Part shown: in pieces, positions 23,495 to 36,027 of the stretch
How the letters are laid out: the number at the start of each line of letters is the position of its first letter
Numbering within the stretch: the stretch's first letter is position 1
Made by a program: the position numbers and the translations under genes
The notes under the pieces: model-generated
Seen by the model: the letters and a program-made list of their open reading frames with translations, nothing else
What the model was told of the DNA's origin: nothing
Databases searched by the model: none
Assembly (NCBI RefSeq): GCF_014851395.1
Contig: NW_024040041.1
Location: 13,016,242 to 13,080,241, forward strand
DNA length: 64,000 nt
Source: Micropterus salmoides
Taxonomy: Eukaryota; Chordata; Actinopteri; Centrarchiformes; Centrarchidae
Reading direction: 5' to 3'

Positions 23495-24615
23495 AGCACC
23501 TCCGCTCACCTCTCTCACGCAGATTTTATAGGGCTTCTTACAAAGAGAAAGACATTTTTTATTGCCATGACACCAAAAGAGCAGTTTAACCATCGGCCGT
23601 TCTGTAAAAAATAGTATTCTTATTATTATTACTCCCCATGTTATTGTAATCCCGATATTATATTGTATATGTATTATGTGCTACTAACATGAAAGATGCA
23701 TATGCCAATGAAAGATAACTGGACCACGTTGAAAATGTGTGTGTGGACCCTGACAGTCCCTGCTGGCCAGAGTCTGGTGCCTGTGGAAAACAAGAAGGAG
23801 TTGCTCGTCATTCTAAGTTTAATGATCCGCTCCTCCGTCTGCTTAAATGTCTTTTAAAGGTTTTCACTAACATTTAAAAGGTTCAAGTGTCTTCAACAAA
23901 GGGACCAGCCAAAGTTAAACCAGCCTGACAATCATCATTTGTCTCTAGTTTACCTTATTAGTTTTTTAGGGATCAAACATCTGATGCAGAACTGAAATGT
24001 TAAATTCACTTTCACATAATTTATTTCATGAACAGGAATGTTTTCAGTGTGTTGTGATATGTAAAAAAGTAAAAATGATCCCAAAATAAGGTATTGCTTT
24101 CTTCATAAAATGATTTCTAACATGAAACGCCTTTTCTGAGGGGGAGGGGATACTTTCTCATGGCTTTAAACTTTATCATGTATATTTTTACATTGTTGAC
24201 ATAAATTCCACTCTCTGAAATGAAAATGAGTTCAGCTTAACCGTGCGTATACTTTGAAATCACCTTTTATTAAATGTGAACTACAGTTTATTATGTAACT
24301 TATACCGTCCTTACTTTGCCTCATGCCCTCTGTGAATGCCTGTTCGGTTCACATTTTGAGCTCATGGGATATTTTTATTGCTCCTGGAGAAAAACTCTGT
24401 GAGATTTTTACGCATTTCTATCTACGTCTTAAAAACAATAATTACGATGATGTGTATTTTAGAAGAATGTCCGTGCTTCACTAGATTCGATGCATTTGTC
24501 CATTGTTGAGAATAGTGATGATTTTTCAAGATGAATGATTGAATTGAACTGAATTATACGAACAGTCTTTTGTGGTGATTTCTATACTGTAATAAATCAG
24601 TCATCACAACATTAT
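23495..24615 (+). other. NHERF 3' untranslated region
   Basis: AT-rich sequence after the TAG stop, without repeats or open frames, ending about 20 bases after a canonical AATAAA. The span of about 1.1 kb is inferred from that signal. Confidence 0.65.
24591..24596 (+). terminator. Polyadenylation signal AATAAA
   Basis: A canonical hexamer 1.1 kb after the NHERF stop codon, followed by CATCACAACATT-type cleavage context and a T-rich stretch. A second AATAAA occurs at about 24652. Confidence 0.6.
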
Positions 24616-24698
24616 CCACCCATGTTGGTTTTTATTCAGTTATGTGTGAAGAAATAAAAATCTCCTCCAATGTAGTCAAGCTGTTCGCTAGTGTTCGC

Positions 24699-24700
<2 letters not shown>

Positions 24701-24733
<33 letters not shown>
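24701..24733. repeat. GT microsatellite
   Basis: About 16 GT units, 100 bases after the presumed NHERF polyadenylation site. Confidence 0.95.
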
Positions 24734-24734
<1 letters not shown>

Positions 24735-25134
24735 CATAACCCAAAAAGGTGTTGTTCTAAATAATTTATTTTAGTCCGCACATGAACTGCTGCATCAATA
24801 ATCCAAATATTTAACTGATAGAAACCCTTCATATGCAAAACAAAGCTCAATGCAACAAGTGTGCACATAACTAAATGTTTCTGCAGATGATTTGCATTAA
24901 GGCAAATATAATTAATTAAATATCTTGTAATGTAATAATGAAAACACAGAGAATTACCATCTGACTTTTTAGCATCTTTCAGCTCATTGTTTTTGTTTTA
25001 CGGCCCACAACTTTATTGTTTGTTTCCCCCTCACCGCTCTTATAGAGCTGTTTTCTGCCTCAGCAGGCATCTGTTTACTACAAGATAAACCTAATAACCC
25101 ACCATGCTACCTGCTCAGCACTAAACGGAACCAA

Positions 25135-25345
25135 AGAGTTGGTGGAGACCAAAAGCAGAGCTAAAAGAGAGTGAATATTGGAGGTACATTCTCCAGATGG
25201 TCAGAAACACAAATGCATGATAATGTTGCTCCTTGTCCGCTGGATGTGTAACTAAGCAACTGTTTGCTAAGTTCACCATTTAAACAGGTGATGATATGTC
25301 AATGTTGTATTCACGGCTTGTTTCCGTTGCCACCAAGAGGCCACA
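25135..25345 (+). repeat. Interspersed repeat, family 3, copy 1
   Basis: Matches 38750-38972 in the same orientation: GAGAGTGAATATTGGA, AATGTTGCTC, GCTGGATGTGTAACTAAGCA, then TTTCCGTTGCCACCAAGAGG. No coding capacity. Confidence 0.65.
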
Positions 25346-26920
25346 AAGTGATTTACTGCTGATAACTTGTTTAAAGTAAAGTTAAACTCAATATTGACTC
25401 ACACAGGACAGAAAACTTAACAAATTCGTTTTAGATTTCCAAGAGGTTTAATGAAAGGACTCAGACCAAAATGTCTCTGGACGCAATTTGATAGACCTAC
25501 AAGCATTCAGAGCAACGAAACAAGCAACGCTGGAGTGATGCTCGGTCCATTTTTAAGCAGGAACACAAGCTGGTCGCAATCAAATTACAGCTAAACAGTA
25601 CACTAAAATGTGTTTCTGAAAGCATTTGATGTGGGCAGGGGCGTGGCCTAAAAATCTGGACCCTGTATACGAGCATTCTCTTTGGTCCCTTCCCCGCATC
25701 CACAGCTATTACTAACTACTGTTTCCACTGAAACCAGAATCATCTGGACAAGGAGGCGACGACATAATTTCTAATTTAATAAATCTGACCCCATTTATGT
25801 ATAATATTATTCTAACTATCAGCCTGATGGTGCACTGTTCCTAAATTACGCTGTTTGAAAAACATCACCGCCCATTTTAACCCTTAATTTACTGACAAAT
25901 TGTGTGTTGTTATTATATTTTATCCGTTCATCCTGCCTGCAGCAGACTGTGTTTATATTATAGGACTCGTGCTTGCAATAGAGAGCTCCTCTTCTGTCCT
26001 CTAACATGTCACTCTGTCTCCAGCAGCTGTCTCTTACTAATGGCCCCGACCTTTTTGCTCCCCCACTCTCCTTCTAGCCCTGTCATCATTATCACAGCTT
26101 GCTGTCACACTCTGTGGGATAATTAACATAATTGGACATTATGACAATGACGGACATGAGGGGGAAATTAGTTAAAATGGTGACTTGGCATAGAAAGATA
26201 AAATATAATAACAATGATCGGCTATTATGACAATTCTGGTAAACACATTATGATTATGATCATGTAATTGATGATGATGACTTGTCACTGGATTAACGTT
26301 TAAATTAAATTTATAGTGCATACTGTATAATACAAGCGCACCTAAAATCCACTCAGATGCTAAAGTTAACAATGATAACGATGAAAGCACTTTATTTGGG
26401 TTGTTCAATGTTAAAGAAATAGTTCACTGTTTTGGGATACACACTGTTTTGTCAGAATTAGAATGATACTGTTTGTACTGTAAATATGACGCAACAGCCA
26501 GAAACTGGTTGGGTTAGGTCAGCATAAAGGCTGGAAACAACAGTAACAGATCTGCCTATACCAGCAGCTCCAAAGCTCAATAATAAACAGATCATATCTT
26601 CCTTATTTAATCCAACAACACTCAAAATGTATGCATTAGACACCAAGATTCTTAGTAAAAAGCTACCAAGCTCCAAAAACACTGGTTCCTACATTTCCTA
26701 TAATCCAGCCAATTGGAAAAAAAATATTTTTGTTACAATATATCCTCACAGCCAGGTAAATACTTACTGTGTGTCTTTCAAACTCCACACCCCAATTACA
26801 AAAAAAACATGCTTTCTGCAAGCCCCCCCCCCCCAAAAAAAATACCTTGATGACATCATCATTGTTTTTATTTCTAAACTTGACAAAGCTCCTCCTCCTG
26901 ACGACATTTTACAACTTTAA

Positions 26921-27187
26921 AACAGAACTCCACCAATTTAATCTGAGTATTCTTGTGAAGTACTGTGAAAATAGTCTTTTGTGACTCAGGGGAGTCACAA
27001 ATCTGTGTGAAATTTGATAAATTGCCTGAAGTGATCAGGACTGAAGAGTACAAGTTTAAAAAGGAATTAAATCTGGGGGACTGGAGTTAAAAGTTCGAGT
27101 GAGATTACCCGACCTCTGTTGCCTGCTGCTCATGTCTGCTTGAGTCTAGCAATTTAAGGCTACATTAGCCGCTACTAGCACAACGAC
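26921..27187 (+). repeat. Interspersed repeat, family 4, copy 1
   Basis: Matches 49721-49884 in the same orientation: GAACTCCACCAATTT, GGGGACTGGAGTTAAAAG-like middle, and TTAGCCGCTACTAGCA at the right end. No coding capacity. Confidence 0.6.
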
Positions 27188-29796
27188 TGAATGGATGAAG
27201 AATGCATGGAACTAAGAAGACGATATCTCTGGGTCTGCTGCATTGATATTGATCCTTTTTTAAACTTTTCCATCGTAGTCCAACGATGCGATAGAAGAGC
27301 AAAGGAAAATCAGTGCACTTAGTGATAACACTGGACAATGTGATTCATAAATGAAAGGGAAAGAGGAAATAATCTAATTTCCTAATTAGCAATTGGTCAC
27401 TGAGCTTTCTCTGTTTCTGCCCACCCACTGCACACTTTAAAGCAGCCTCTGCAGCCATGTGATGCTGCAGAGGCTGAAATGAGATACATTTTTCATAAAT
27501 TTCACAGCTGGCATGTAAACTGTTTTGACATCTCAGTGGGCCATTACCCTCTAACCAGATATAACTTATAACTTAACTCCACACTGACATTACAACAGCT
27601 GAAGACACAGTGAGCACAACTCCACGTCTCTCCTTTTTGCTGCAAAAGCAGAACCAAACCATGATTAAAAATATGATGATGATATGTAGGCGGACAGGGG
27701 GATGGTGACGTTGATGATTAAGATGATGAAGGGCAGGTGCAGGTCGTGCGCTGGACCTTCACAGCTTAGGTGCAAACACATTAGGTTGCTGGGCAACCGT
27801 GTCCACCGGGGGTCCTTGTAAGGCCTGGAGCTGGGTTGAGACAAGGGGTCGACACAACTCTACCTTCAAACCCCACATCACGCTAAAAATAGACCAGTGG
27901 CGTGTGTGTGTGTGTGTGTAAAAAGGACTGTGGAGAAAATGACAGACAAAAACAGATACATGGAATAAGTGACATCAAGTGTACAGAGAAGGATGGAGGA
28001 GAAGATTTGGGGAAAGTGAAAGGAGCCAATGAGTGAAGGCAAAGGCTGACGCATTTGCAGAGAGCTGCTGTAATATGAACTTTTTTCTTTCTTCTTCTCT
28101 GAGAAAGCTTCATCCCCTTCTGCCTTACTTACCTCATGCACACATTCACACACACATACACACACACGCCATCTCCTTTTATAAAAATACCCAAGGACAA
28201 TCCTCACTATTAATAGGAAGTGTTGTCAACTGGCTCTGGAGAAATGGGACCTTCTGTTCAGCTAACTATTTTTGCGGCCCTTTGCAGCCATGACCCCTTA
28301 CACTGTCAATTAAATTAATTTTCAAGACAATTAAAGACATTAAAAACTGGTATTACATATACCACATAGACAAATGGATATTTGTGACAGGACCGTGAAT
28401 AAACTGTTTTTCTTACTTTTGTGAAAAAAATAAAAATTTATTCTGGCATTGAAATATTGAATCTCCTTACATGTAGTCTGTTTTATTTTCCTAAAAGGCC
28501 ATTGCCATTGTTTTCTGCGTCCCTCATAGGCTCCCACAGAGAGCTGTTCCAGATTAGCAGTGATGGACTCAGTGTTATATTATTTACTTGGCTCCTCTTT
28601 CAGCGCTGGCCTCTTTTGGTTCCAGCTCTGGAGCAGTAATCAAGCTCCACGCATACTACAGGTGATTTATAGGCCCTGGGGTCGCCGGCCGGTAGCCCCG
28701 CCCTCAGCTATTCCCCCGACTGCTACAGTCTGACTGCATGTACACTGTGAGATGCTGCTGTGGTTGTTAGCTACTTAGCAAGCATACACCTTGAGCCACT
28801 TGTCATCGGTTCATGACATCTGTTGAAACTGCTTGTACATTACAGCATTTTAATAGTTTGACCTGTAAAACATGCAGATTTACATGCGTTGTCATGATTG
28901 GGACGGTACTGCAAACAGAGTAATGTTTTGTGTAAACATACTGTAAACTGTCAGTAGTCAGTACTTTAGAATCAACAATCACCAGAGAGATATTGTCTTT
29001 ATTGTGATACATTTTCCATATTTTACATTTGTGTATTACAATATTTAAAGATAGCCCTGTGATGAGCTACACAGGAATAAGTGGTTATATATAATGGATG
29101 GGTGGAATATTTAAAGATGCTTCATACCTACACAATTGACCGTCCGCTATGCCCTGGACCCCTCAGTTATTGTTGCTACGCCTTTCGTGCATTCCCATTT
29201 TGCAGTTTCCATGTAGAAGACATGGGAAAAAAGAAACAGCAGTATTCTTGTATTGCGGTGTAGAGACCAGTGTTATATGATCAAGAAAAATCTAAAATCT
29301 GACTGTTTAGCTGCTTAGGTTACATACGTGGACAAGCGCGAAAAAGGTTATTTTAGGCATGCTAACACACTTGTGTTTTGTGGTTCTAGAGAAGGTAAAG
29401 GAAAGTTACCACCCTACAAACCCTTTATACGGAGCATCTCTCTTACTGCAGCCCCAAAAACACAGCTTTGATATTCTTTCACAATATTACCTACCACATT
29501 GTCGGCGGTGCAAACAAACATGACAGGAGGAGCCTTTTTGAACGTGGGATGAAGATTTTGGAGTAGATGTTTATCTGTCTTTTGCGGTACATATGTCAAC
29601 ATGTCATCCGACTACATTTCTGTGCTCCAGCCAAGCTCTCTGGTGCGCTATAAACAAACACTGAATCTTTGTGGACTGAAGGATCATCCCTACAGAAATA
29701 GTTAAGTTTAATGATCCTCAAGAATGGGCACCAGTTGACTTCGCAAACATTTAACTGATAGACACTCCTGGTTAGTACATATACAAATTTACTTTA

Positions 29797-29818
29797 TTAT
29801 TATTATTATTATTATTAA
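29797..29818. repeat. ATT trinucleotide repeat
   Basis: A short (ATT)n run. Confidence 0.85.
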
Positions 29819-29904
29819 TTAAATATGTCATTATTTGCTCATGCTATTGGTTGCTGATATTTTATTATTATATATTATATTGTCTTTGTTTGGAATTTGA
29901 GAAT

Positions 29905-30480
29905 GATGTCACGATTCGTGGAGGAGCGCAGAGGAGGTGAGCCCAAACGCAAGACACCGAGGCAGAGATAAGGTTCAGGGATTTAATCCACAACGGCAAC
30001 AGGCAAAACAAGCTTACAGGCAGTTGACAGGAAGATCCACACAGAAGACAGAACACTCCACCAGACAAACATGATTGAGTGAACACACTACAATGACCGG
30101 ACACAGGCTGAGGGAACAGACAAGTACATATGCACACCTGGGTTAACGAGCTGGGAGGGAGCAATACAGGTGACCGGGATCAGGATAACGAGGCAGGCAG
30201 AGAGACAGCAGGAAAACAGAGAGGCAGGCCGGCAGAGAGAGACAGTTAACCCAGAATACACAAGTACACAGGCCAGAAGTAAACACTAAGACACGAACTG
30301 AGACACAACTAGGACACAGGGCTGAGATGCAGAGCTAAACAGAACAAGGGAATACACAAGACTAAACAGGGAACACAAGACCAGGAGTAAATACAAAAGA
30401 CATGAACTAATGTACTGGACTAAGAACTAACTAAACAAGACTACACAGAGTAACACAGAACTGCACTGGCACTGACAAAA
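29905..30480. repeat. Unclassified interspersed repeat with purine-rich strand
   Basis: Begins GATGTCACGATTCGTGGAGG and continues through AC/AG-rich sequence with repeated GACACAGG, ACACAAGAC and AACTAA words. No open frame. The start resembles a family I recall as dispersed in fish genomes; the class is unknown. Confidence 0.4.
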
Positions 30481-30688
30481 TAGAAATATTACCAGAAAGA
30501 TCAATCTCAACTCTGATCACCTCTTTTCTTGCACCTCCAGCAAAATGGGTGATTAGTTACCCCCCACAAATGCCTGTCTGTATGAGTGTAATTATTATTG
30601 AAAATATGAGAGTGCAAATATTGATTACCAATTTATTAACAGTTACTCAACTACTCTACAGGAGCAATAATGTATCCTCCCATTGATG

Positions 30689-30712
30689 GTGTGTGTGTGT
30701 GTGTGTGTGTGT
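30689..30712. repeat. GT microsatellite (left arm of GT/CA pair)
   Basis: About 12 GT units, inverted relative to the CA run at 30781-30832. Confidence 0.95.
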
Positions 30713-30780
30713 ACCCCAGGAATAGGACTTGGGTTGGGACAGCACTTAAAGCTTAGCACCATTCCAGCTAAACACCTGTT

Positions 30781-30784
30781 ACAC

Positions 30785-30832
<48 letters not shown>
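30781..30832. repeat. CA microsatellite (right arm of GT/CA pair)
   Basis: About 25 CA units with one interruption (ACGC), followed by a TCTG/TATC-rich tail. Confidence 0.95.
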
Positions 30833-30834
<2 letters not shown>

Positions 30835-31623
30835 GTCTGATGCGTACCATACACTCTGTCTGTCTGTCTATCTGTCTCATGCTCACACTTGAACATACTG
30901 TGACATGCTCAGAAATGTTGACACTTTTGTCTGCAAGGTCATATTTCTATATTCTCTCACATGGCTGCTGCTTGGCAGTTTATCTGGTTGTAGCCTGCAT
31001 CCATTCTGCAAAACAGCATCTGACAGACATTTTGTGAGGGGCTCTGGTTGTGTGGTTGCTGCTGAAATCAGTTGATAAAAGCCACCAATCAAATACAAGT
31101 CAATTGAACCTGCAGCAGCATATTTGAGCACTCCTCATCACTTTATCATGTTTGTTTTCATCCCTTAAACTGTCTCGAGAGATGACACACGGCTGAACAA
31201 AGAGTCTGCCACAGCTGGTCAATAAAAAACAAGTGATAAAAAGTGGTCGTCACCGTCACTCTTGTCCTCCATGCGTCTCTCTCTCGACTTCTTCATAGTG
31301 GATTCCCTCCATCTTGCTCAACACTTATCCATCATCCTGTCATCGATGCTGTTTCTCCAGCCCTGTGCACCCGGTCATTCCCAGCTTGCCCGCGCTCAGG
31401 CCCGTATATGGCAGGGCCATCCGGCAGGGGAGCTACACCGTTAAATATACTCTGACGCTCCAAGAATGACAAACTCCTCCAACCAACCTGCCAGAAAGAG
31501 ATGCACCACAGAGCAGAGGGGGTCTAACACACACATTGGGCACTTGTACTCATTGCCTCATTAGCATAAGCATTTTCTGCAGCAGTTCTTCAAAAATGAA
31601 GAGCCATCTGTGAGGTGCATTCA

Positions 31624-31700
31624 GGAGTGTTAAAGAATCAGAATCAGCTTTATTGCCAAGTAGGTTAACACATACAAGGAATTTGGTGACTAGGTGTATT
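31624..31700 (+). repeat. AGAATCAGCTTTATTG-type repeat fragment
   Basis: Reads AGAATCAGAATCAGCTTTATT, GCCAAGTAGGTTAACACATA and CAAGGAATTTGG, a short fragment of a repeat I recall as common in fish. Confidence 0.5.
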
Positions 31701-33589
31701 TCCAGGGCCTTAGGCAGGATATTAGAAATACTAGGCAAACTAATGCACTCCCAGCAACCCCAAACCATTTTGAACAGAAACCAATTTAGATTTTTGCTAT
31801 TTCACTTATCCATTTAACTTTTCCACTATAATTTGTTTATTTCTTCATCTTTTTTTCAACATGAGGTCAAAATAACGTGTTAAAGTCATCTCTTACCGCC
31901 AGGAATAACATTTGGGGAATAATTTTACTTTATTTTATAATTATTGCAATGGTCTAAAACATATTGAGTCAAAAATGTGTGCCAACGCGTGTAAATTTCA
32001 GAATGTAAACTTCCCCCTAAGTTGCTTAAACCTTCAAATCTTCAGGAAAAAGGACATCACCTCAGTGTCATCAATAGTGGCTACAGCTCTGTTAGTTTGG
32101 AAATCTTGGCATCTGTAAGGCTCTGTACGTGTGAACAGCACTTGTTCATATACCACAAGTTCAAATTAAAGGTCCCATCTGAAGAATCAGTGAGACTGAA
32201 GAGGTTAAGTATTTATGTAATATTATGTAATTATCTGACAGAATTAAAGCCTGTGATAATACACACACCTCATATCATCACTTTGATCTACTTTAAATTG
32301 ACTATAATTTCACAGCAAAGCCAGACTAGTTTCCAAACTTCTTGAGAATACATAAATCAAAGAGATTTAAATGTGTAAGACAGGCAGTGCAGGAGCTGGC
32401 ACTGAGCTATTAGTTGATGTCATAAGTCTTATAAAAGACTGGACAGACCACTGTCAACAAAATGTGTTGGCTCTGCTTCATTGCAAAGCCCAAGCAGATC
32501 TTCTGAGGAGGAAGTGGCTCTTTATCAGTTTCTAGTCTCTCCTTGGATCAGAGAGAGACAGGAGGGGGGTGCCTGAGATTTGGTGACATAACAGAGCAAC
32601 ACGAGAGCCTTGGAGTGTGTCCTCACTTTATGTTCTCAGGGACACACTTACTTAAGAGAGTGCCTGGCCTTGGTTTGCTTCCAGGGACAGGGAGGGAGCT
32701 TTCAGACAAGAGATTGTTGGCATAGCAGGAGATTCACACATATAAACTGGCTTACTATAGTTATAAAAGCTTCCAGAGTACAGTTTCACATTTTCAATTT
32801 AGATTTGTAATGAATAAAAAGGTGTGAGTGACTTAAACACATGATTATTTTTTTAAGCTAGAGACTTTTATTACTATCACTGACTACATTTACATGCACA
32901 GGTGAGAAAGATAATGTGTTTATATGTGTTGCATTAGAGTCTAATTACTCTAAAATCAAGAGTGCATATTTTCAGTAGTCAGAGTTCATAACAAAGGTGA
33001 ACCTTGCAGAGAAAGTAATTAAGTCCTTCCATCAATTGCAAATTGGTGGTATTGAAGCCTATAGGGGATTATGTTAAAATGAAAATGTAAACTTGAAAAC
33101 AAAATGTAATTTCACAATAGCATTGTAATGTTCCACATATTTTATATATTTGTCATTTTATTAAAAAATAAAATTAATGCAATGCAATGCAATAATCCAA
33201 TTTGCATTTTTATTTCCGTGTGAGGGTTCTTTGACGATCAAATAAAAATGGAAAAGCTGTTTGATATTTAATTATTGAGATACACCTGTTAAGAGAGTTA
33301 AAGTCAAGGGAATCACAGAGATTTGAATCACAGAGTTATTGCATCCACCAATGGATGGTTTTCTGACACGCCAGCGATGTCCTTGATTTTTACTCCTGTG
33401 TCGAAAATTGTGGAATTACATTTTTGTTTTCAAGTTTATGTTATCATGTTAATATAGTCCTCTATAGGTTTCCATACTTTTGTCAGTAGCAGAGAGTTTA
33501 ATTTGCACCATCACTTCACCCCCTTGTTGCCTTTTCGATGCATATATGAGAAATCTCCAAAAAACATGGACAGCTAGGGCTTGAATGAC

Positions 33590-33780
33590 CAAAAGAAAAT
33601 GTTTTAGAAATGCTGATTTTTGTTGCCTTTGGACAGAGCCAGGCTAACTGTTTCCCCTGTTTCCAGTCTTTTGCAAAGCTAAGCTAATCAGTTGCTGGCG
33701 GTAGCTTCACAATCATTGTACAGACATGAGCGTGGTTTCATCTGACTTTCAGAAAGGAACTGAATAAGCTTATTTCCCGG
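33590..33780 (-). repeat. Interspersed repeat, family 2, inverted copy
   Basis: Contains GGACAGAGCCAGGCTAACTG and TTGCAAAGCTAAGCTAATC, the inverse of the blocks at 8990-9280. Confidence 0.5.
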
Positions 33781-34009
33781 AAATGTTGATCTTAATAATT
33801 TATCCTTAAAACAGGAAACTGGGTTTGTTGAAGCACGTTAATACGATCCATATATATACATTTATTGTGGCAGAGACCTCTACTGGCTGTATGACTGTAG
33901 CAAAAGAGGAAGCAGGGTGACATATAAGTAGCGAGGAAGTCTGCGTAAGGAGGTGGATTGGATGTACAATATACACAAAGGTACAGACAGTAAAGGTGAT
34001 GTTGCTATA

Positions 34010-34650
34010 GACTGAATGAAAAATGGTACAGATATTTATAGTAGTGTTAATGATAATAATCGTAATGTTAATGATTATAAAAACAATAATAACAATAGGA
34101 CTAGTAACAATAGTTGTAGCAGAGGGTGTCGAGCAGGAACACGGGGCAGCAGGTGACTTGCAACCCCAGATCCAGACTCCACAGCTCCAGAGCCAGAAAA
34201 CCTGCAGGAAGAGATAGGAGGAGAGAGGAGAGGGACGAGAAAGGACAAGACTACGGGATAGGGAAGAAGTCGAGTTAGTAACATGCATTAATAGGATGAG
34301 GTTGCATACAGAGGGAGAGAAAGAAGAGGAGAGGAAGCTCAGTGCATCATGGGAAGTCCCCCGGAAGTCTAGGCCTTTAGCAGCATAACTAAGGGATGGT
34401 TCAGGACTACCTGAGCCAGCCCTAACTATAAGCTTTATCAAAGAGGAAAGTCTTAAGCCTACTCTTAAATGTGGAGATGGTGTCTGCCTCCTGAACCCAA
34501 ACTGGAACCTGGTTCCACAGGAGAGGAGCTTGATAGCTGAACGCTCTGGCTCCTAGTCTACTTTTGGAGACTCTAGGAACCACAAGTAACCCTGCATTCT
34601 GGGAGCGCAGTGCTCTGGTGGAGTAGTAAGGTACTATGAGCTCTTTTCGT
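34010..34650 (-). mobile_element. 3' end of an L2-like non-LTR retrotransposon
   Basis: The minus strand reads the last 70 or so residues of a LINE polyprotein (34422-34645), then an apparent 3' untranslated part toward 34010 containing an AAT/TTA-rich region. It is heavily 5'-truncated, as is usual for LINEs. The L2-like assignment rests on the conserved C-terminal pattern only. Confidence 0.65.
34422..34645 (-). pseudogene. LINE ORF2 C-terminal fragment
   Basis: Translated from the minus strand it reads YYSTRALRSQNAGLLVVPRV, then SYQAPLLWNQVPVWVQEADT and FKSRLKTFLFDKAYS before a TAG (plus-strand CTA at 34422-34424). The pattern RALRS, LLVVPR, APLLWN and FKSRLKTFLF is the C-terminal end of many fish L2-like LINE proteins. 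The reverse transcriptase and endonuclease domains are absent. Confidence 0.75.
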
Positions 34651-35081
34651 CATGTGACGTACATAGCGTAGTTAAGGTTTGGTCGCCTGTCGCTGGACTG
34701 TTAAGAGAAACAGTCATATGTGTTTTTTCGGGAGGCATTGACAATGACCTGTTTTGTTGTTTAGGTTGGAGGACTTGTTGGAATAATCTGGTTACAGCAG
34801 TGCATATAAGCACTGTACACATTCATCGCCACCTTGATGTAACCTTCAAGCCTCAGAGTAGCATCTAGGGGGGTCTTCGGCTGCAGGGTGTCACATTCTC
34901 AAACCTCCCTGAAAGAACACTGAAATTCTGTCATTGTGTCATAACTGCCTGCCTACATGCCCACTGCACTATTTATACCAGAGCACAACTGCTGCTATAG
35001 GTACAGTTACAGTGGGGTACTTCAAACCCCAGCTGCTCAGCCTCAGCTAATAATACAATGCAGTATACGCACTACCTACCT

Positions 35082-35107
35082 ACACACACACACACACACA
35101 CACACAC
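35082..35107. repeat. CA microsatellite
   Basis: About 13 CA units. Confidence 0.95.
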
Positions 35108-35514
35108 TTTTGGCAGTCACCATCCTCCCTCAAAGTGCTTCCTGTATCTATCACAGTGATGAGCAGCCACAGGCAGGCAGTCCTGACGGGGCCCACCTCC
35201 CACAACATGCCACCTGCCAACAAGTACCTCACACACACTGGTTACATCACGACTGAGCCTGTCCCCATCCCAGCTCCAAATCATTATGCACATAATCATT
35301 TGAGGGGTACGGAGGATGTGGAATATAACTGCAGGATGTTGGCGTTTGCACAGTCTGCTGTCCAAACTAAACAACAAACAATAAAGGCAAGAAGATAATT
35401 AGGTCACAGTCAGAGAGTTAAAGTCACATATGAGCTAAAACAAGATGGCCACCACAGGTCCTTCATATTTCATGTCTTGAAATAGTAATACACAATGTAT
35501 GTAGGTCAGACACA

Positions 35515-35884
35515 CAGTGCCTTAAAAAAGTAATCACGTTGTCATGTTTTACTGTCTACTGGCTTTTTTGACAATGATCAACAGACATTTCTAAGTATCC
35601 AGATAAAGGTGTGTATATTCTACAATCAATTGAAACCCCTTGACTTACACAGGTGATCTCCATTTACCTATGTGACCAATTAATGTCCTATTGAAGGAGG
35701 TGAAAAACAAGTATTTTGTATTTCATTTCCGTAATTAATTCACATCACTTTATAGTGATCTGTTTTCACTTCTCCTGTTGAGCAGGATCGAAAAAGACAC
35801 ATTAAATATGCTTTGTAATACACTAAAAACATGAAATTATCCAAGGGAGTGAATGCTTATTACTTGTATTTTTATAGGCACTAT
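35515..35884. mobile_element. Tc1/mariner-type MITE
   Basis: The left end is CAGTGCCTTAAAAAAGTAAT and the right end is its imperfect inverse, ending TTTTTATAGGCACTA. About 370 bp, no open frame, with AAGTATTC-like and GTGAATGCTTATTA-like inner motifs. It resembles an internally deleted Tc1 derivative. A clean TA duplication is visible only on the right. Confidence 0.55.
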
Positions 35885-36027
35885 AATGTATGTGTTTGCT
35901 TTATTGTTTTTTGTTTCAACAGCAGGTACATGTATCTGACAGGTGTTACAAAGTTTACGACAGTCAGTTCTTTTAAAATGAAAGTTAAACTGTGTTTATT
36001 CTGATCTATAGCTGCAACAATCAATTA

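Noticed and set aside
33806..34441. 211-codon minus-strand open frame
   Set aside because: The translation is low-complexity Ile/Leu/Ser from AAT/TTA-rich DNA in the 3' part of a LINE. No domain or conserved motif is present.
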